NCBI GenBank assembly: GCA_018827585.1
Contig: JAHJXP010000008.1
Location: 1 to 55,872, forward strand
DNA length: 55,872 nucleotides
Direction of reading: 5' to 3'
DNA from: Pseudomonadota bacterium
Lineage (GTDB): Bacteria; Desulfobacterota; Syntrophia; Syntrophales; UBA5619
Below are positions 1 through 7,280 of the stretch, in pieces (the first letter of the stretch is position 1; every line of letters starts with the position of its first letter). The notes under the pieces are model-generated. The model ran no database searches. It had not been told where the DNA came from and saw only the letters and a list, made by a program, of their open reading frames with translations. Made by a program: the position numbers and the translations under genes.

Positions 1-176
1 AGACGCTTTTCGTCATTGACGGATCGCAGCCCACGCTCGAGAAGTCCTCGCGAAATATCCCGGATGTGAAGATGGTCAGATCAGAGGGGATCAATGTCTA
101 CGACCTGCTGAAATACGATCATGTTGTGCTTTTGGAACCCGCCATCAAGAAAATTGAAGGGGCTTTGATATCATAA
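1..176 (+). CDS. rplD: 50S ribosomal protein L4 (uL4), C-terminal part
   Basis: The open frame enters from the left edge (first full codon at 3) and gives 57 residues before TAA. It ends in a typical L4 C-terminus: a TLFVID strand, the motif RNIPDVK, then EGINVYDLLKYDHVVLLEPAI. L4 binds 23S rRNA domain I and lines the exit tunnel; in many bacteria it also represses the S10 operon. The last base of its stop codon is the first base of the rplW start (TAATG), so the two are translationally coupled. The 5' part lies outside the window. Confidence 0.93.
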   Translation, partial: TLFVIDGSQPTLEKSSRNIPDVKMVRSEGINVYDLLKYDHVVLLEPAIKKIEGALIS

Positions 177-463
177 TGGAACTGCATCAGATCATAAGAA
201 AGGCGCTGATCACCGAGAAGAGCACCCTTGCCCGTGACGCTGCGAACCAGTACAACTTTGAGGTGAACACGGGTGCGAACAAGATCGAGATCGGGCGGGC
301 CGTCGAGAAGCTCTTCAAGGTAAAGGTGACGGACGTGCGGGTCATGAATGTCCGCGGCAAGAAAAAAAGGACGGGGAAGACCATAGGCGAAAAGCGCTCC
401 TGGAAGAAGGCGGTTGTGACCCTGGCGCCCGGTAACCGAATTGAAACGATGGAAGGCGCATAA
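176..463 (+). CDS. rplW: 50S ribosomal protein L23 (uL23)
   Basis: A 95-residue protein of normal length. It opens MELHQIIRKALITEKST, the usual 'TEK' start of L23, and carries the conserved VEKLFKVKVTDVRVMNVRGK block and the basic loop GKKKRTGKTIGEKRSWKKA that contacts 23S rRNA. L23 sits at the exit-tunnel mouth and is the docking site for trigger factor and SRP. It overlaps rplD by one base. A 208-bp gap to rplB follows, unusually long for this operon and filled by a repeat element. Confidence 0.97.
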   Translation: MELHQIIRKALITEKSTLARDAANQYNFEVNTGANKIEIGRAVEKLFKVKVTDVRVMNVRGKKKRTGKTIGEKRSWKKAVVTLAPGNRIETMEGA

Positions 464-479
464 ACCGTCTTAATATTGA

Positions 480-638
480 CGCTTTCGTAAAAAGTCGCAA
501 AAACCGAATTCAGGGCGGCTTCGTAAAAAGGCCGAAGGCAAGGCGAGCGAACCCTGAGGAATGAGGCGTACATAGGCGTACACCGCAATGACGAAGGGTG
601 AAGCGTAACGCAGCATCCGGGCTTTTTACGAAGCCGCC
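480..638 (+). repeat. 125-bp inverted-repeat element, copy 1 (core 514-638)
   Basis: The core runs from 514 to 638 and has perfect 17-bp terminal inverted repeats, GGCGGCTTCGTAAAAAG and its complement. Inside is a second short inverted pair around GGCGTAC. A loosely conserved flank at 480-513 also carries CGTAAAAAGTC. Copies of the same length and orientation occur at 2212-2336 and 3972-4096, with a longer one near 14579-14755. It encodes no conserved protein (this copy has an in-frame stop where copy 2 is open), so a MITE/REP-like non-coding element is the best reading. Transcribed, it would fold into a long hairpin between rplW and rplB. Confidence 0.9.
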
Positions 639-671
639 AATATCAACCCAGCAGGGATGAGGGATAAGGGG

Positions 672-1493
672 ATGGGAATTAAAAAGTACAAACCGACGTC
701 GCCGGGCAGAAGGTTTCAGACCTGTTCGGATTTTGAAGAGATCACCAGAACGGGACCCGAGAAAAGTCTTTTACGCCCGCTGAAAAGGACGGGGGGGCGC
801 AACAACTACGGGAGGATGACCAGCCGCCACATAGGCGGGGGGCACAAGCGCCGGTACCGGCTGATCGATTTCCGGAGGGACAAGCAAGACATTCAGGCCC
901 GCGTGGGATCAATCGAATACGACCCGAACCGGTCGTCGCGGATCGCCCTGCTGAATTATGCCGACGGTGAGAAAAGATACATCATCGCCCCGGTCAAGAT
1001 GGCGGTGGGCGACGCCGTGGTCAGCGGGGAAAATGCCGACATCAAACCGGGAAATACCGTGCCTCTGAAGAATATTCCCCTGGGGACCCTAATCCACAAT
1101 CTGGAGCTGAAGGTGGGCCGGGGGGGTCAGCTGATCAGGGCGGCGGGCGCCTACGGGCAGTTGATGGCCAAGGAGGCGGGCTACGCCCAGGTTCGACTTC
1201 CTTCCGGAGAGGTCAGAAAGGTCTTTCTGGAATGTAAGGCCACCATCGGTCAAGTCGGCAACATCGATCATGAGAACCTGAGCATCGGCAAGGCGGGACG
1301 GTCGCGCTGGCTCGGGCGGCGACCCAAGGTCAGGGGCGTGGCCATGAACCCCGTTGACCATCCGATGGGCGGCGGCGAAGGAAAGTCGTCCGGTGGGCGT
1401 CATCCCTGTACGCCCTGGGGCGTGCCGACGAAGGGACACAAGACCCGCACCAACAAAAGTAGCGATAAATACATCGTAAAGAGAAGAGGTTAA
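672..1493 (+). CDS. rplB: 50S ribosomal protein L2 (uL2)
   Basis: L2 helps join the subunits and is essential for peptidyl-transferase activity. The ATG at 672 gives MGIKKYKPTSPGRR, the standard L2 N-terminus, and about 273 residues; an ATG five codons upstream is open but less like the family, and the purine-rich GGATAAGGGG just before 672 supports the shorter form. Family features are GGGHKRRYRLIDF, IEYDPNRSSRIALL, and the C-terminal block VAMNPVDHPMGGGEGKSSGG with the conserved histidine near the peptidyl-transferase centre. rpsS starts three bases after the stop. Confidence 0.97.
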   Translation: MGIKKYKPTSPGRRFQTCSDFEEITRTGPEKSLLRPLKRTGGRNNYGRMTSRHIGGGHKRRYRLIDFRRDKQDIQARVGSIEYDPNRSSRIALLNYADGEKRYIIAPVKMAVGDAVVSGENADIKPGNTVPLKNIPLGTLIHNLELKVGRGGQLIRAAGAYGQLMAKEAGYAQVRLPSGEVRKVFLECKATIGQVGNIDHENLSIGKAGRSRWLGRRPKVRGVAMNPVDHPMGGGEGKSSGGRHPCTPWGVPTKGHKTRTNKSSDKYIVKRRG

Positions 1494-1496
1494 AAG

Positions 1497-1778
1497 GTGG
1501 CACGTTCAGTTAAGAAAGGTGCGTATATCGAGGAAAGTCTTCTTGAGAAGGTCAGAAGGCAGGAAGCCGCGGGAGGGAAGGCGGTCATCAAGACCTGGTC
1601 GCGCCGTTCCACAATCACCCCGGAATTGATCGGACAGACCTTTGCGGTGCACAACGGCAAGAAATTCATCCCCATCTTCGTGACCGAAAATATGGTGGGT
1701 CACAAGTTAGGTGAATTCGCGCCGACAAGGACATTTTACAGCCACGCCGGAGACCGCAAGACGAAGCTGCGCAAGTAG
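1497..1778 (+). CDS. rpsS: 30S ribosomal protein S19 (uS19)
   Basis: A 93-residue S19 with the family signature: MARSVKKGAYIEESLLEKV, then WSRRSTITPELIGQTFAVHNG and the C-terminal GHKLGEFAPTRTF. It binds 16S rRNA in the head of the 30S subunit with S13. The start codon is GTG, placed three bases after the rplB stop, with AAAAGG as the only candidate ribosome-binding site. Length and start agree with the family. Confidence 0.96.
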   Translation: MARSVKKGAYIEESLLEKVRRQEAAGGKAVIKTWSRRSTITPELIGQTFAVHNGKKFIPIFVTENMVGHKLGEFAPTRTFYSHAGDRKTKLRK

Positions 1779-1837
1779 CAGCGGGCTGCATAGGGGTGGA
1801 CGGGGGGCTATCTCCCATCGGCGGTTTGGAGTAAGTT

Positions 1838-2170
1838 ATGGAAGCAAGAGCAGTTGCCAAGTATATAAGGATGTCGCCACAGAAGGTGCGCCTGGTGGTG
1901 GATCTGGTCAGAGGGAAAAGGGTTGAGGAAGCGAAGCAGATCCTCCTTTTCACGAGAAAATATGCGGCCGGTCCCGTCAGCAAGGCGCTCAATTCTGCGC
2001 TGGCCAATGCAAAGCAGAACCCCAATATCGATGAAAAAATCCTGTTCGTGAAGGAGATCTTCGTCGATCAGGGTCCGTCCCTCAAAAGATGGAGGGCGAG
2101 GGCCCAGGGAAGGGCCGCGGCAATAAAAAAACGGATGAGTCATATCACCGTGGTCCTGGATGAGCAGTAA
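1838..2170 (+). CDS. rplV: 50S ribosomal protein L22 (uL22)
   Basis: A 110-residue L22. MEARAVAKYIRMSPQKVRLVVDLVRGK is the conserved N-terminus and PSLKRWRARAQGRAAAIKKR is the beta-hairpin that reaches into the exit tunnel, where macrolide-resistance changes arise in other bacteria. It ends with HITVVLDEQ. It lies between rpsS and rpsC as in the usual S10 operon, but a repeat element separates it from rpsC. Confidence 0.96.
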   Translation: MEARAVAKYIRMSPQKVRLVVDLVRGKRVEEAKQILLFTRKYAAGPVSKALNSALANAKQNPNIDEKILFVKEIFVDQGPSLKRWRARAQGRAAAIKKRMSHITVVLDEQ

Positions 2171-2211
2171 TATTTGGTGGACTCGTAAAATCTTAGAAGC
2201 CATGAAAAAGG

Positions 2212-2336
2212 GGCGGCTTCGTAAAAAGGCCGCAGGCAAGGCGCGCGAACCCAGAGGAGTGAGGCGTACTTTGGCGTACGCTGCAACGACGAAGGGTGAA
2301 GCGCAACGCAGCATCCGGGCTTTTTACGAAGCCGTC
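2212..2336 (+). repeat. 125-bp inverted-repeat element, copy 2
   Basis: It starts GGCGGCTTCGTAAAAAG and ends CTTTTTACGAAGCCGTC, with the same interior as copy 1 (GCAAGGCG, GGCGTAC...GTACGC, CAGCATCCGGGCTTTTT). The orientation relative to transcription is the same. It occupies nearly all of the rplV-rpsC gap and stops 21 bp before the rpsC start, just ahead of its GAGGAGG ribosome-binding site. A 61-codon open frame across it is an accident of base composition, since copies 1 and 3 do not conserve it as a free-standing gene. Confidence 0.92.
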
Positions 2337-2357
2337 AAGACTTGAGGAGGTGGCAGA

Positions 2358-3005
2358 TTGGGGCAGAAGGTTAACCCGATCGGGTTGAGGTTGGGCGGTG
2401 TGAAGACGTGGCGCTCCCTGTGGTTCGCGGAAAAGAATTATTGCGAGCTGCTCCACGAGGATATCAAGATCAGGAAATTCCTCAAGGAGAAGCTCTACCA
2501 CGCGGGCATCTCCCGGATAGAAATCGAAAGGGCCTCCAATAAGGCCAAGGTGAATATCCACGCTGCCCGACCCGGGATCATCATCGGGAAAAAGGGGTCC
2601 GAGATTGAAAAATTGAAGAAGGACCTCGAGGCGATCACCAAAAGCGAAATGATCATCAATATCCTTGAGGTCCGCAAGCCGGAGATTGATGCCCAGCTGG
2701 TGGCGGAAAATGTCGCCCAGCAGTTGGAGCGACGGGTTGCTTTCCGCCGGGCGATGAAGAAATGTGTGACCGCCGCGATGAAGTTCGGGGCAAAGGGGAT
2801 CCGGGTGAACTGCGGCGGCCGGTTGGGCGGGGCGGAAATGGCCAGATCGGAGTGGTATCGGGAGGGCCGGGTGCCCCTCCATACGCTGAGGGCCGATATC
2901 GATTGCGGTTTTACCGAAGCGAAGACGGCATACGGCCTGATCGGAGTAAAGGTGCTGATATTCCACGGCGAGGTGTTGCCGGTAAAGAGAGAGATTGCAA
3001 AATAA
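2358..3005 (+). CDS. rpsC: 30S ribosomal protein S3 (uS3)
   Basis: A 215-residue S3 with [14 protein letters not shown] at the N-terminus, the KH-domain loop [14 protein letters not shown], and the C-terminal domain with [32 protein letters not shown]-type sequence (here DIDCG). S3 is part of the mRNA entry channel and its helicase activity. The start is TTG, supported by a strong GAGGAGG 8 bases upstream and by the invariant start of the mature protein. The preceding repeat element makes this junction unusual. Confidence 0.96.
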   Translation: [215 protein letters not shown]

Positions 3006-3073
3006 GTGCTTTTCGCGAGGGCCGGCGTCCCGGAAGGTGACGAGGACAAGCGGGCAGAACAGGGGTTTTAAAG

Positions 3074-3496
3074 ATGTTGATGCCGAAAAGGGTTAAATTC
3101 AGGAAACTGCAGAGGGGCCGCATGAGCGGGAAGGCCACCCGGGGGAACACCGTGGCTTTCGGCGAATACGCCCTGCAGGCGACCGAGTGCGGCTGGATCA
3201 CGGCAAGGCAGATCGAAGCGGCGCGGGTGGCGATGACGCGCCACGTCAAGCGCGGGGGGAAGATCTGGATCAGAATATTCCCGCACAAGTCCGTGACGAA
3301 AAAACCCGCCGAGACCCGTATGGGAAAGGGAAAGGGCGCTCCGGAAGAGTGGGTGGCGGTGATCAAGCCGGGAGTAGTCCTCTACGAGATAGAGGGGGTT
3401 TCGAAGGAGATCGCCAAAGAGGCCTTCAACCTGGCGGCCCACAAGCTGCCCATCGGAACAAAGTTTCTTGCAAGGGAGATGTCTGATGAAAATTAA
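3074..3496 (+). CDS. rplP: 50S ribosomal protein L16 (uL16)
   Basis: A 140-residue L16. MLMPKRVKFRKLQRGRMSG is the expected start and GRGG/KIWIRIFPHKSVTKKPAETRMGKGKG is the signature stretch near the A-site tRNA. The C-terminus (AFNLAAHKLPIGTKFLARE) also fits. The last 11 bases of rplP overlap the start of rpmC, indicating coupled translation. L16 organises the 23S rRNA architecture at the A site and is needed for late 50S assembly. Confidence 0.96.
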   Translation: MLMPKRVKFRKLQRGRMSGKATRGNTVAFGEYALQATECGWITARQIEAARVAMTRHVKRGGKIWIRIFPHKSVTKKPAETRMGKGKGAPEEWVAVIKPGVVLYEIEGVSKEIAKEAFNLAAHKLPIGTKFLAREMSDEN

Positions 3497-3677
3497 GGAG
3501 ATCAGAGATCTTAGCATCGGAGAGTTGCAGCAGAAGAACAGGGAACTCGTGGAAGATTACTTCAAGCTCCGCCTTCGTCACGCCTCGGGACAACTGGATT
3601 CTCCTGCCATGCTGGGCCGCGTTCGCAGGGATATTGCCCGTATCAAGACGGTCCTGGTCGAAAAGGAGGAAAAGTAG
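3486..3677 (+). CDS. rpmC: 50S ribosomal protein L29 (uL29)
   Basis: A 63-residue helical-hairpin protein with MKIKEIRDLSIGELQQK at the start, and the conserved LRLRHASGQLDSPAMLGRVRRDIARIKTVL. The ATG at 3486 is preferred over an upstream in-frame TTG because it gives the family's length and N-terminus, and AAGGGAGA sits just upstream within rplP. L29 lies at the tunnel exit beside L23. Its stop shares one base with the rpsQ start. Confidence 0.95.
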   Translation: MKIKEIRDLSIGELQQKNRELVEDYFKLRLRHASGQLDSPAMLGRVRRDIARIKTVLVEKEEK

Positions 3678-3934
3678 TGGAGCAGCGCGGCAACAAAAAT
3701 ACCATCAAGGGTGTGGTGGTCAGCAACAAAATGGACAAGACGATCGTGGTGCGGGCGGAAAGGCTCGTGAAACACGCCGTGTTTCACAAATACATCAAGC
3801 GTTATGTGAAATACAAGGCCCATGACGAGCAGAACAGCTGTCAGATAGGCGATAAGGTTCTCATCATAGAATCGCGTCCCCTGAGCAGGGATAAACGGTG
3901 GCGGATGCTGAAGATTCTGGGGAAGGCAAAGTAG
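3677..3934 (+). CDS. rpsQ: 30S ribosomal protein S17 (uS17)
   Basis: An 85-residue OB-fold protein with the S17 pattern GVVVSNKMDKTIVVRAER, then KHAVFHKYIKRYVKYKAHDE and the signature GDKVLIIESRPLSRDKRWR. It is a primary 16S rRNA-binding protein. The GTG start overlaps the rpmC stop by one base and has GGAGG-type sequence (AAAAGGAGGAAAAG) inside the end of rpmC. A 255-bp gap with a repeat element follows, which is where many genomes pass from the S10 to the spc operon. Confidence 0.96.
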   Translation: MEQRGNKNTIKGVVVSNKMDKTIVVRAERLVKHAVFHKYIKRYVKYKAHDEQNSCQIGDKVLIIESRPLSRDKRWRMLKILGKAK

Positions 3935-3971
3935 ACGCACCCGTAAAAAGTCATAAAAGCTTTGAACTGGG

Positions 3972-4096
3972 GGCGGTTTCGTAAAAAGGCCGCAGGCAAG
4001 GCGCGCGAGACCCGAGGAGTGAGGCGTACTTTGGCGTACGCCGCAACGACGAGGGATGAAGCGCAACGAGGCATCCGGCTTTTTTACGAAGCCGTC
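3972..4096 (+). repeat. 125-bp inverted-repeat element, copy 3
   Basis: GGCGGTTTCGTAAAAAG at one end and CTTTTTTACGAAGCCGTC at the other; the interior is almost the same as copy 2. The orientation is again that of the operon. A flank with CCCGTAAAAAGTCATAAAA precedes it, matching the flanks of the other copies. It occupies the S10/spc junction. The frame read through it continues into rplN, but that is coincidental (see rplN). Confidence 0.92.
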
Positions 4097-4189
4097 AAAG
4101 TAGGGCGAACAATGGCGCGGGGTTGCTGTGGCTCGGCGGTTAGAGCTTCGGTCCACGGGTTGGGGACCGCTGCGCAGTGGGGTATTGAT

Positions 4190-4558
4190 ATGATTCAGAT
4201 GCAGACCGTGTTGAATGTGGCGGACAATTCAGGCGCCAAGAAGGTGGCGTGCATCAAGGTTCTCGGCGGGTCAAAGAGACGGTATGCCAGCCTTGGCGAC
4301 GTCATTGTCATCGCCGTAAAGGAGGCTCTGCCGAACTCGAAGGTGAAGAAGGGCGATGTGATGAAGGCGGTGGTCGTCCGGACGGCAAAAGAGGTAAGAA
4401 GACCGGACGGTTCTTACCTGAAATTCGACGACAATTCCGCCGTTCTCATCACGAACCAGATGGAGCCGATAGGAACGAGAATCTTTGGACCGGTGGCGCG
4501 GGAGCTAAGGGCAAAACAGTTCATGAAGATCGTATCGCTGGCGCCGGAAGTGTTGTAA
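4190..4558 (+). CDS. rplN: 50S ribosomal protein L14 (uL14)
   Basis: The ATG at 4190 gives MIQMQTVLNVADNSGAKK, the standard L14 start, and 122 residues. Other family marks are GDVIVIAVKEALP, VRTAKEVRRPDGSYLKFDDNSAVL and the C-terminal GPVARELR. L14 forms bridge B8 with the 30S subunit and is where ribosome-silencing factor docks. The frame stays open 76 codons upstream through repeat copy 3, but those codons are repeat-derived and not part of the protein. The 93 bp between the repeat and this start hold no feature I recognise; the ribosome-binding site (GTGGGG) is weak. Confidence 0.95.
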   Translation: MIQMQTVLNVADNSGAKKVACIKVLGGSKRRYASLGDVIVIAVKEALPNSKVKKGDVMKAVVVRTAKEVRRPDGSYLKFDDNSAVLITNQMEPIGTRIFGPVARELRAKQFMKIVSLAPEVL

Positions 4559-4590
4559 ATTAAAGACAGGGAAACGGCAGAGGAACAGAA

Positions 4591-4911
4591 ATGCTGGAAA
4601 AGCGACTGAAAAAAGGGGACACCGTAAAGGTCATCGCCGGGAAAGAGAAAGGCAAGACGGGCAAGATCCTAAGCACGATTGCCGATCGGCAGCGGGTCAT
4701 CGTGGAGAAGATGAATCTTATCAAAAGGCACAAGAAACCCGATGCCAAGGGCAAGGGCGGCATCGTAGAGAAGGAAGGTTCGATACACGTCTCCAACGTG
4801 ATGTATCTGTGCAGTAAATGCGGGACCGGGGTCCGGATCGGATACAAGATCCTGGACGATGGAAAAAAGATGCGTGTCTGCGGTAAATGTCACGAGATTT
4901 TGGATACATAG
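4591..4911 (+). CDS. rplX: 50S ribosomal protein L24 (uL24)
   Basis: A 106-residue KOW-motif protein: KKGDTVKVIAGKEKGKTGKI at the N-terminus, NLIKRHKKP in the middle, then EGSIHVSNVMYLC. The C-terminal part has two CxxC pairs (CSKCG and CGKCH), a zinc-ribbon-like extension found in L24 of many deltaproteobacteria and Gram-positives. L24 starts 50S assembly. It is followed closely by rplE. Confidence 0.95.
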   Translation: MLEKRLKKGDTVKVIAGKEKGKTGKILSTIADRQRVIVEKMNLIKRHKKPDAKGKGGIVEKEGSIHVSNVMYLCSKCGTGVRIGYKILDDGKKMRVCGKCHEILDT

Positions 4912-4922
4912 GCTGGGAAAAG

Positions 4923-5462
4923 ATGGCAAGACTAAAAGAATACTATACCAAGGAAGTCGTTCCGGCGCTCACCAGGGAATTCGGCTATAAGAACCCGATG
5001 GAAGTCCCAAAAATGGTGAAGATCGTCATCAACATGGGACTCGGAGATGCTATTCAGAATATAAAGGTCCTGGACAACGCGGTGGAAGAGTTGACCAGGA
5101 TCGCGGGCCAGAAGCCGATCGTCACGAAGGCGAGGAAATCCATCGCGACCTTCAAGCTTCGCCAGGGGATGTCGATAGGCTGCTGCGTGACCCTCAGAAG
5201 AGAGCGGATGTACGAGTTCTTCGACAGATTGATCGGCGCGGCCATTCCCCGAATCCGCGATTTCCGAGGGATCTCCGCAAAGTCGTTCGACGGCAGGGGT
5301 AATTTCTCTCTGGGACTCAAGGAGCAAATCATCTTTCCGGAGATCGAATACGACAAAGTGGACAAGATCAGGGGCATGAACATCGCCATCGTCACCACGG
5401 CCAAAACGGACGACGAGGCGCGGCAGCTTTTGAAGCTTATGGGAATGCCGTTCAGGAACTGA
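4923..5462 (+). CDS. rplE: 50S ribosomal protein L5 (uL5)
   Basis: A 179-residue L5, the 5S rRNA-binding protein of the central protuberance. MARLKEYYTKEVVPAL is the conserved start; an upstream in-frame ATG inside rplX is rejected because it adds 12 residues not seen in the family. Later marks are NPMEVPKMVKIVINMGLGDA, the loop KPIVTKARKSIATFKLRQGM and RDFRGISAKSFDGRGNFSLG. GGGAAAAG precedes the start. Confidence 0.96.
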   Translation: MARLKEYYTKEVVPALTREFGYKNPMEVPKMVKIVINMGLGDAIQNIKVLDNAVEELTRIAGQKPIVTKARKSIATFKLRQGMSIGCCVTLRRERMYEFFDRLIGAAIPRIRDFRGISAKSFDGRGNFSLGLKEQIIFPEIEYDKVDKIRGMNIAIVTTAKTDDEARQLLKLMGMPFRN

Positions 5463-5494
5463 AAGCGGCGGGATATATCTCTGGAGGATTAAGA

Positions 5495-5680
5495 GTGGCA
5501 AAGACATCCTTGATTGTAAAGGCCGGCAGAAAACCAAAGTTTTCGGTGAGGAGCTACAACCGGTGTCCGCTGTGCGGAAGACCGAGGGCCTATTATCGTA
5601 AATTTGATATGTGCAGAATATGCCTGAGAAATCTTTCTCTGAAAGGGGAAATTCCGGGCGTAATCAAATCAAGCTGGTAG
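5495..5680 (+). CDS. rpsN: 30S ribosomal protein S14, zinc-binding (type Z, uS14)
   Basis: At 61 residues this is the short, zinc-binding form of S14. It holds a C-x2-C pair (CPLC) and a second pair (CRIC) 12 residues later, spaced as in the zinc knuckle, and ends with the usual GEIPGVIKSSW. Because the zinc form is in the main operon, there may be a zinc-free paralogue elsewhere, but none is in the window. The start is GTG with CTGGAGGA upstream. Confidence 0.95.
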   Translation: MAKTSLIVKAGRKPKFSVRSYNRCPLCGRPRAYYRKFDMCRICLRNLSLKGEIPGVIKSSW

Positions 5681-5696
5681 AAAGAGGAGCAGTAAT

Positions 5697-6098
5697 ATGG
5701 GGATGACCGATCCGATCGCAGACATGCTCACCAGGATCAGAAACGCCAACCGCGTTCATTTCAAGAGCGTGGATGTGTTGAGCTCGCGAATCAATCTGAA
5801 CATAGCCAAGGTGTTGAAGAAATCCGGCTACATCGGCGGGTATGACATCAAGAAGGATTTGCGCGGGCACGAGGTATTGAGGATATATCTGAAATACCCG
5901 GATGCCAAAAGGACCGTGATTACTGATATTCAGAGGGTCAGCAAACCAGGAAGAAGGGTTTATGTGAGAAGCGAAAAGATTCCTGCGGTGCTCAACGGCT
6001 ACGGAGTCTCCATCCTCTCCACCTCCAAGGGGGTGATGACCGATAAGGAGGCCAGGGAATTGAGCCTCGGGGGAGAAATACTCTGCAATGTGTGGTAA
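5697..6098 (+). CDS. rpsH: 30S ribosomal protein S8 (uS8)
   Basis: A 133-residue S8 with GMTDPIADMLTRIRNAN at the start and the C-terminal signature GYGVSILSTSKGVMTDKEA. S8 binds the central domain of 16S rRNA and is the translational repressor of the spc operon in enterobacteria. A second ATG two codons downstream is also possible. AGAGGAG lies upstream at normal spacing. Confidence 0.96.
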   Translation: MGMTDPIADMLTRIRNANRVHFKSVDVLSSRINLNIAKVLKKSGYIGGYDIKKDLRGHEVLRIYLKYPDAKRTVITDIQRVSKPGRRVYVRSEKIPAVLNGYGVSILSTSKGVMTDKEARELSLGGEILCNVW

Positions 6099-6179
6099 AG
6101 GTCATACATCACCCATGACCTATTGCCATTAACCTGATTTGATAATTTTGATTGGTTTGGGAAATCGGGAGAACGCTTC

Positions 6180-6719
6180 ATGTCGAGAATCGGTAAAATG
6201 CCCGTGGAAATTCCTCCCGGGGTGAAAATCACCCGGGATGAGTCCGTCATCAGGGTCGAGGGCCCCAGGGGAAGGCTTTTCATGGAAGCCCCGAAGGGCA
6301 TCGATGTCATTCTGGGCGAAAGGTTGGTGGAGATCAAAAGGCCGTCCGACGGGAGAAAAGAGAGGGCCTCGCATGGCCTGGTCAGGACCCTGGTGGCGAA
6401 CATGGTCAAGGGGGTCAGCAGCGGGTTTGAAAAGGGACTGGAGATATCCGGGGTCGGATACCGTGCGGAAGTCACCGGGGATAAGCTGAAACTTACGATC
6501 GGGTTTTCCGCGCCGGTCCAGTATCCGATTCCCGAAGGCATCCAGGTCAAGGTCGATAAGCAGGTAAACATCATGGTGTCCGGAATCGACAAGCAGTTGG
6601 TGGGCCAGGTGGCGGCGGAGATACGGGGCCTGAAAAGGCCGGAGCCGTATAAGGGCAAGGGCATCAAGTATGCGGGCGAGAAGATCAGGCGCAAGGTCGG
6701 CAAATCGGTGGGTGCGTAA
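6180..6719 (+). CDS. rplF: 50S ribosomal protein L6 (uL6)
   Basis: A 179-residue L6 made of two similar RNA-binding domains. It begins MSRIGKMPVEIPPGV; the first domain contains VEGPRGRL and the second the highly conserved RGLKRPEPYKGKGIKYAGE. L6 lies near the sarcin-ricin loop. The following gap to rplR (157 bp) carries an unusual simple repeat. Confidence 0.97.
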   Translation: MSRIGKMPVEIPPGVKITRDESVIRVEGPRGRLFMEAPKGIDVILGERLVEIKRPSDGRKERASHGLVRTLVANMVKGVSSGFEKGLEISGVGYRAEVTGDKLKLTIGFSAPVQYPIPEGIQVKVDKQVNIMVSGIDKQLVGQVAAEIRGLKRPEPYKGKGIKYAGEKIRRKVGKSVGA

Positions 6720-6726
6720 AAAACAA

Positions 6727-6863
6727 AGTGCTGAGTGCTGAGTGGGGGCGTTTTGACACTCAGTGCTCCGCACTCAGTGCTCCGCACTCAGTACTCAGCA
6801 CTCAGTACTCAGCACTTTGTACTCAGCACTCAGTACTCAGTGCTCCGCACTCAGCACTTTGTA
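6727..6863 (+). repeat. imperfect tandem repeat of CACTCAGTACTCAG-like units
   Basis: The rplF-rplR gap is almost wholly built from 7-mers of the type ACTCAGT/ACTCAGC, broken by GCTCCGC and CACTTTGT. The first 20 bases (GTGCTGAGTGCTGAGTG) carry the same unit in the opposite sense, so the RNA could fold into a long, slippery hairpin with alternative registers. There are no spacers of fixed length, so it is not a CRISPR. Its function is unknown; it ends about 14 bp before the rplR start. Confidence 0.9.
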
Positions 6864-6876
6864 ATGAGGTAGGACA

Positions 6877-7242
6877 TTGGCAACGAAGAGAATTGAAAAG
6901 ATCAGGACCAAGAGGAAGAAGAGGGTCAGAGGGAAGATCTCCGGGACCGAGAAGAGACCGCGCCTGTCCGTGTTCAGGTCTGCCGCGCATATCTATGTTC
7001 AGGCCATTGCCGATGATTCGGGAAGGACTCTGGCCGAGGCGTCGACACTGAGCAAGGAGTTGGAGGGTTCTCTCGGCGCCCCGAAAAAGATCGATTCGGC
7101 AAGAGCGGTGGGGGCGCTTTTGGCAAGGCGGCTGCAGGCCATAGGCATTGACGGGGCCGTCTTCGATCGCGGCAGATTCCTCTATCACGGCCGGGTAAAA
7201 TCCCTGGCCGACGGCGCGAGAGAAGCGGGCCTGAAGTTTTGA
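6877..7242 (+). CDS. rplR: 50S ribosomal protein L18 (uL18)
   Basis: A 121-residue L18, a 5S rRNA-binding protein working with L5 and L25. The basic N-terminus (RIEKIRTKRKKRVRGKI) is followed by RPRLSVFRSAAHIYVQAI and the C-terminal FDRGRFLYHGRVKSLADGAREAGL. The start is TTG; GAGGTAGG lies about 7 bases upstream, just beyond the simple repeat, and no later start would keep the N-terminal basic tail. Confidence 0.95.
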   Translation: MATKRIEKIRTKRKKRVRGKISGTEKRPRLSVFRSAAHIYVQAIADDSGRTLAEASTLSKELEGSLGAPKKIDSARAVGALLARRLQAIGIDGAVFDRGRFLYHGRVKSLADGAREAGLKF

Positions 7243-7280
7243 GCCTGCGATTCGACAATCGATAGCGAAGGGAACGATCG

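Noticed and set aside
2160..2345. 61-codon open frame between rplV and rpsC
   Set aside because: It lies on the repeat element; the same frame is stopped in copy 1 and joins a different gene in copy 3, so there is no conserved protein.
3962..4189. In-frame N-terminal extension of L14 through repeat copy 3
   Set aside because: The 76 extra codons are translated repeat sequence; the family starts at MIQMQTVLN and has 122 residues, and other copies of the element contain stops.
6727..6863. CRISPR-like array
   Set aside because: The units are 7-14 bp, irregular, have no unique spacers, and no cas genes are present.
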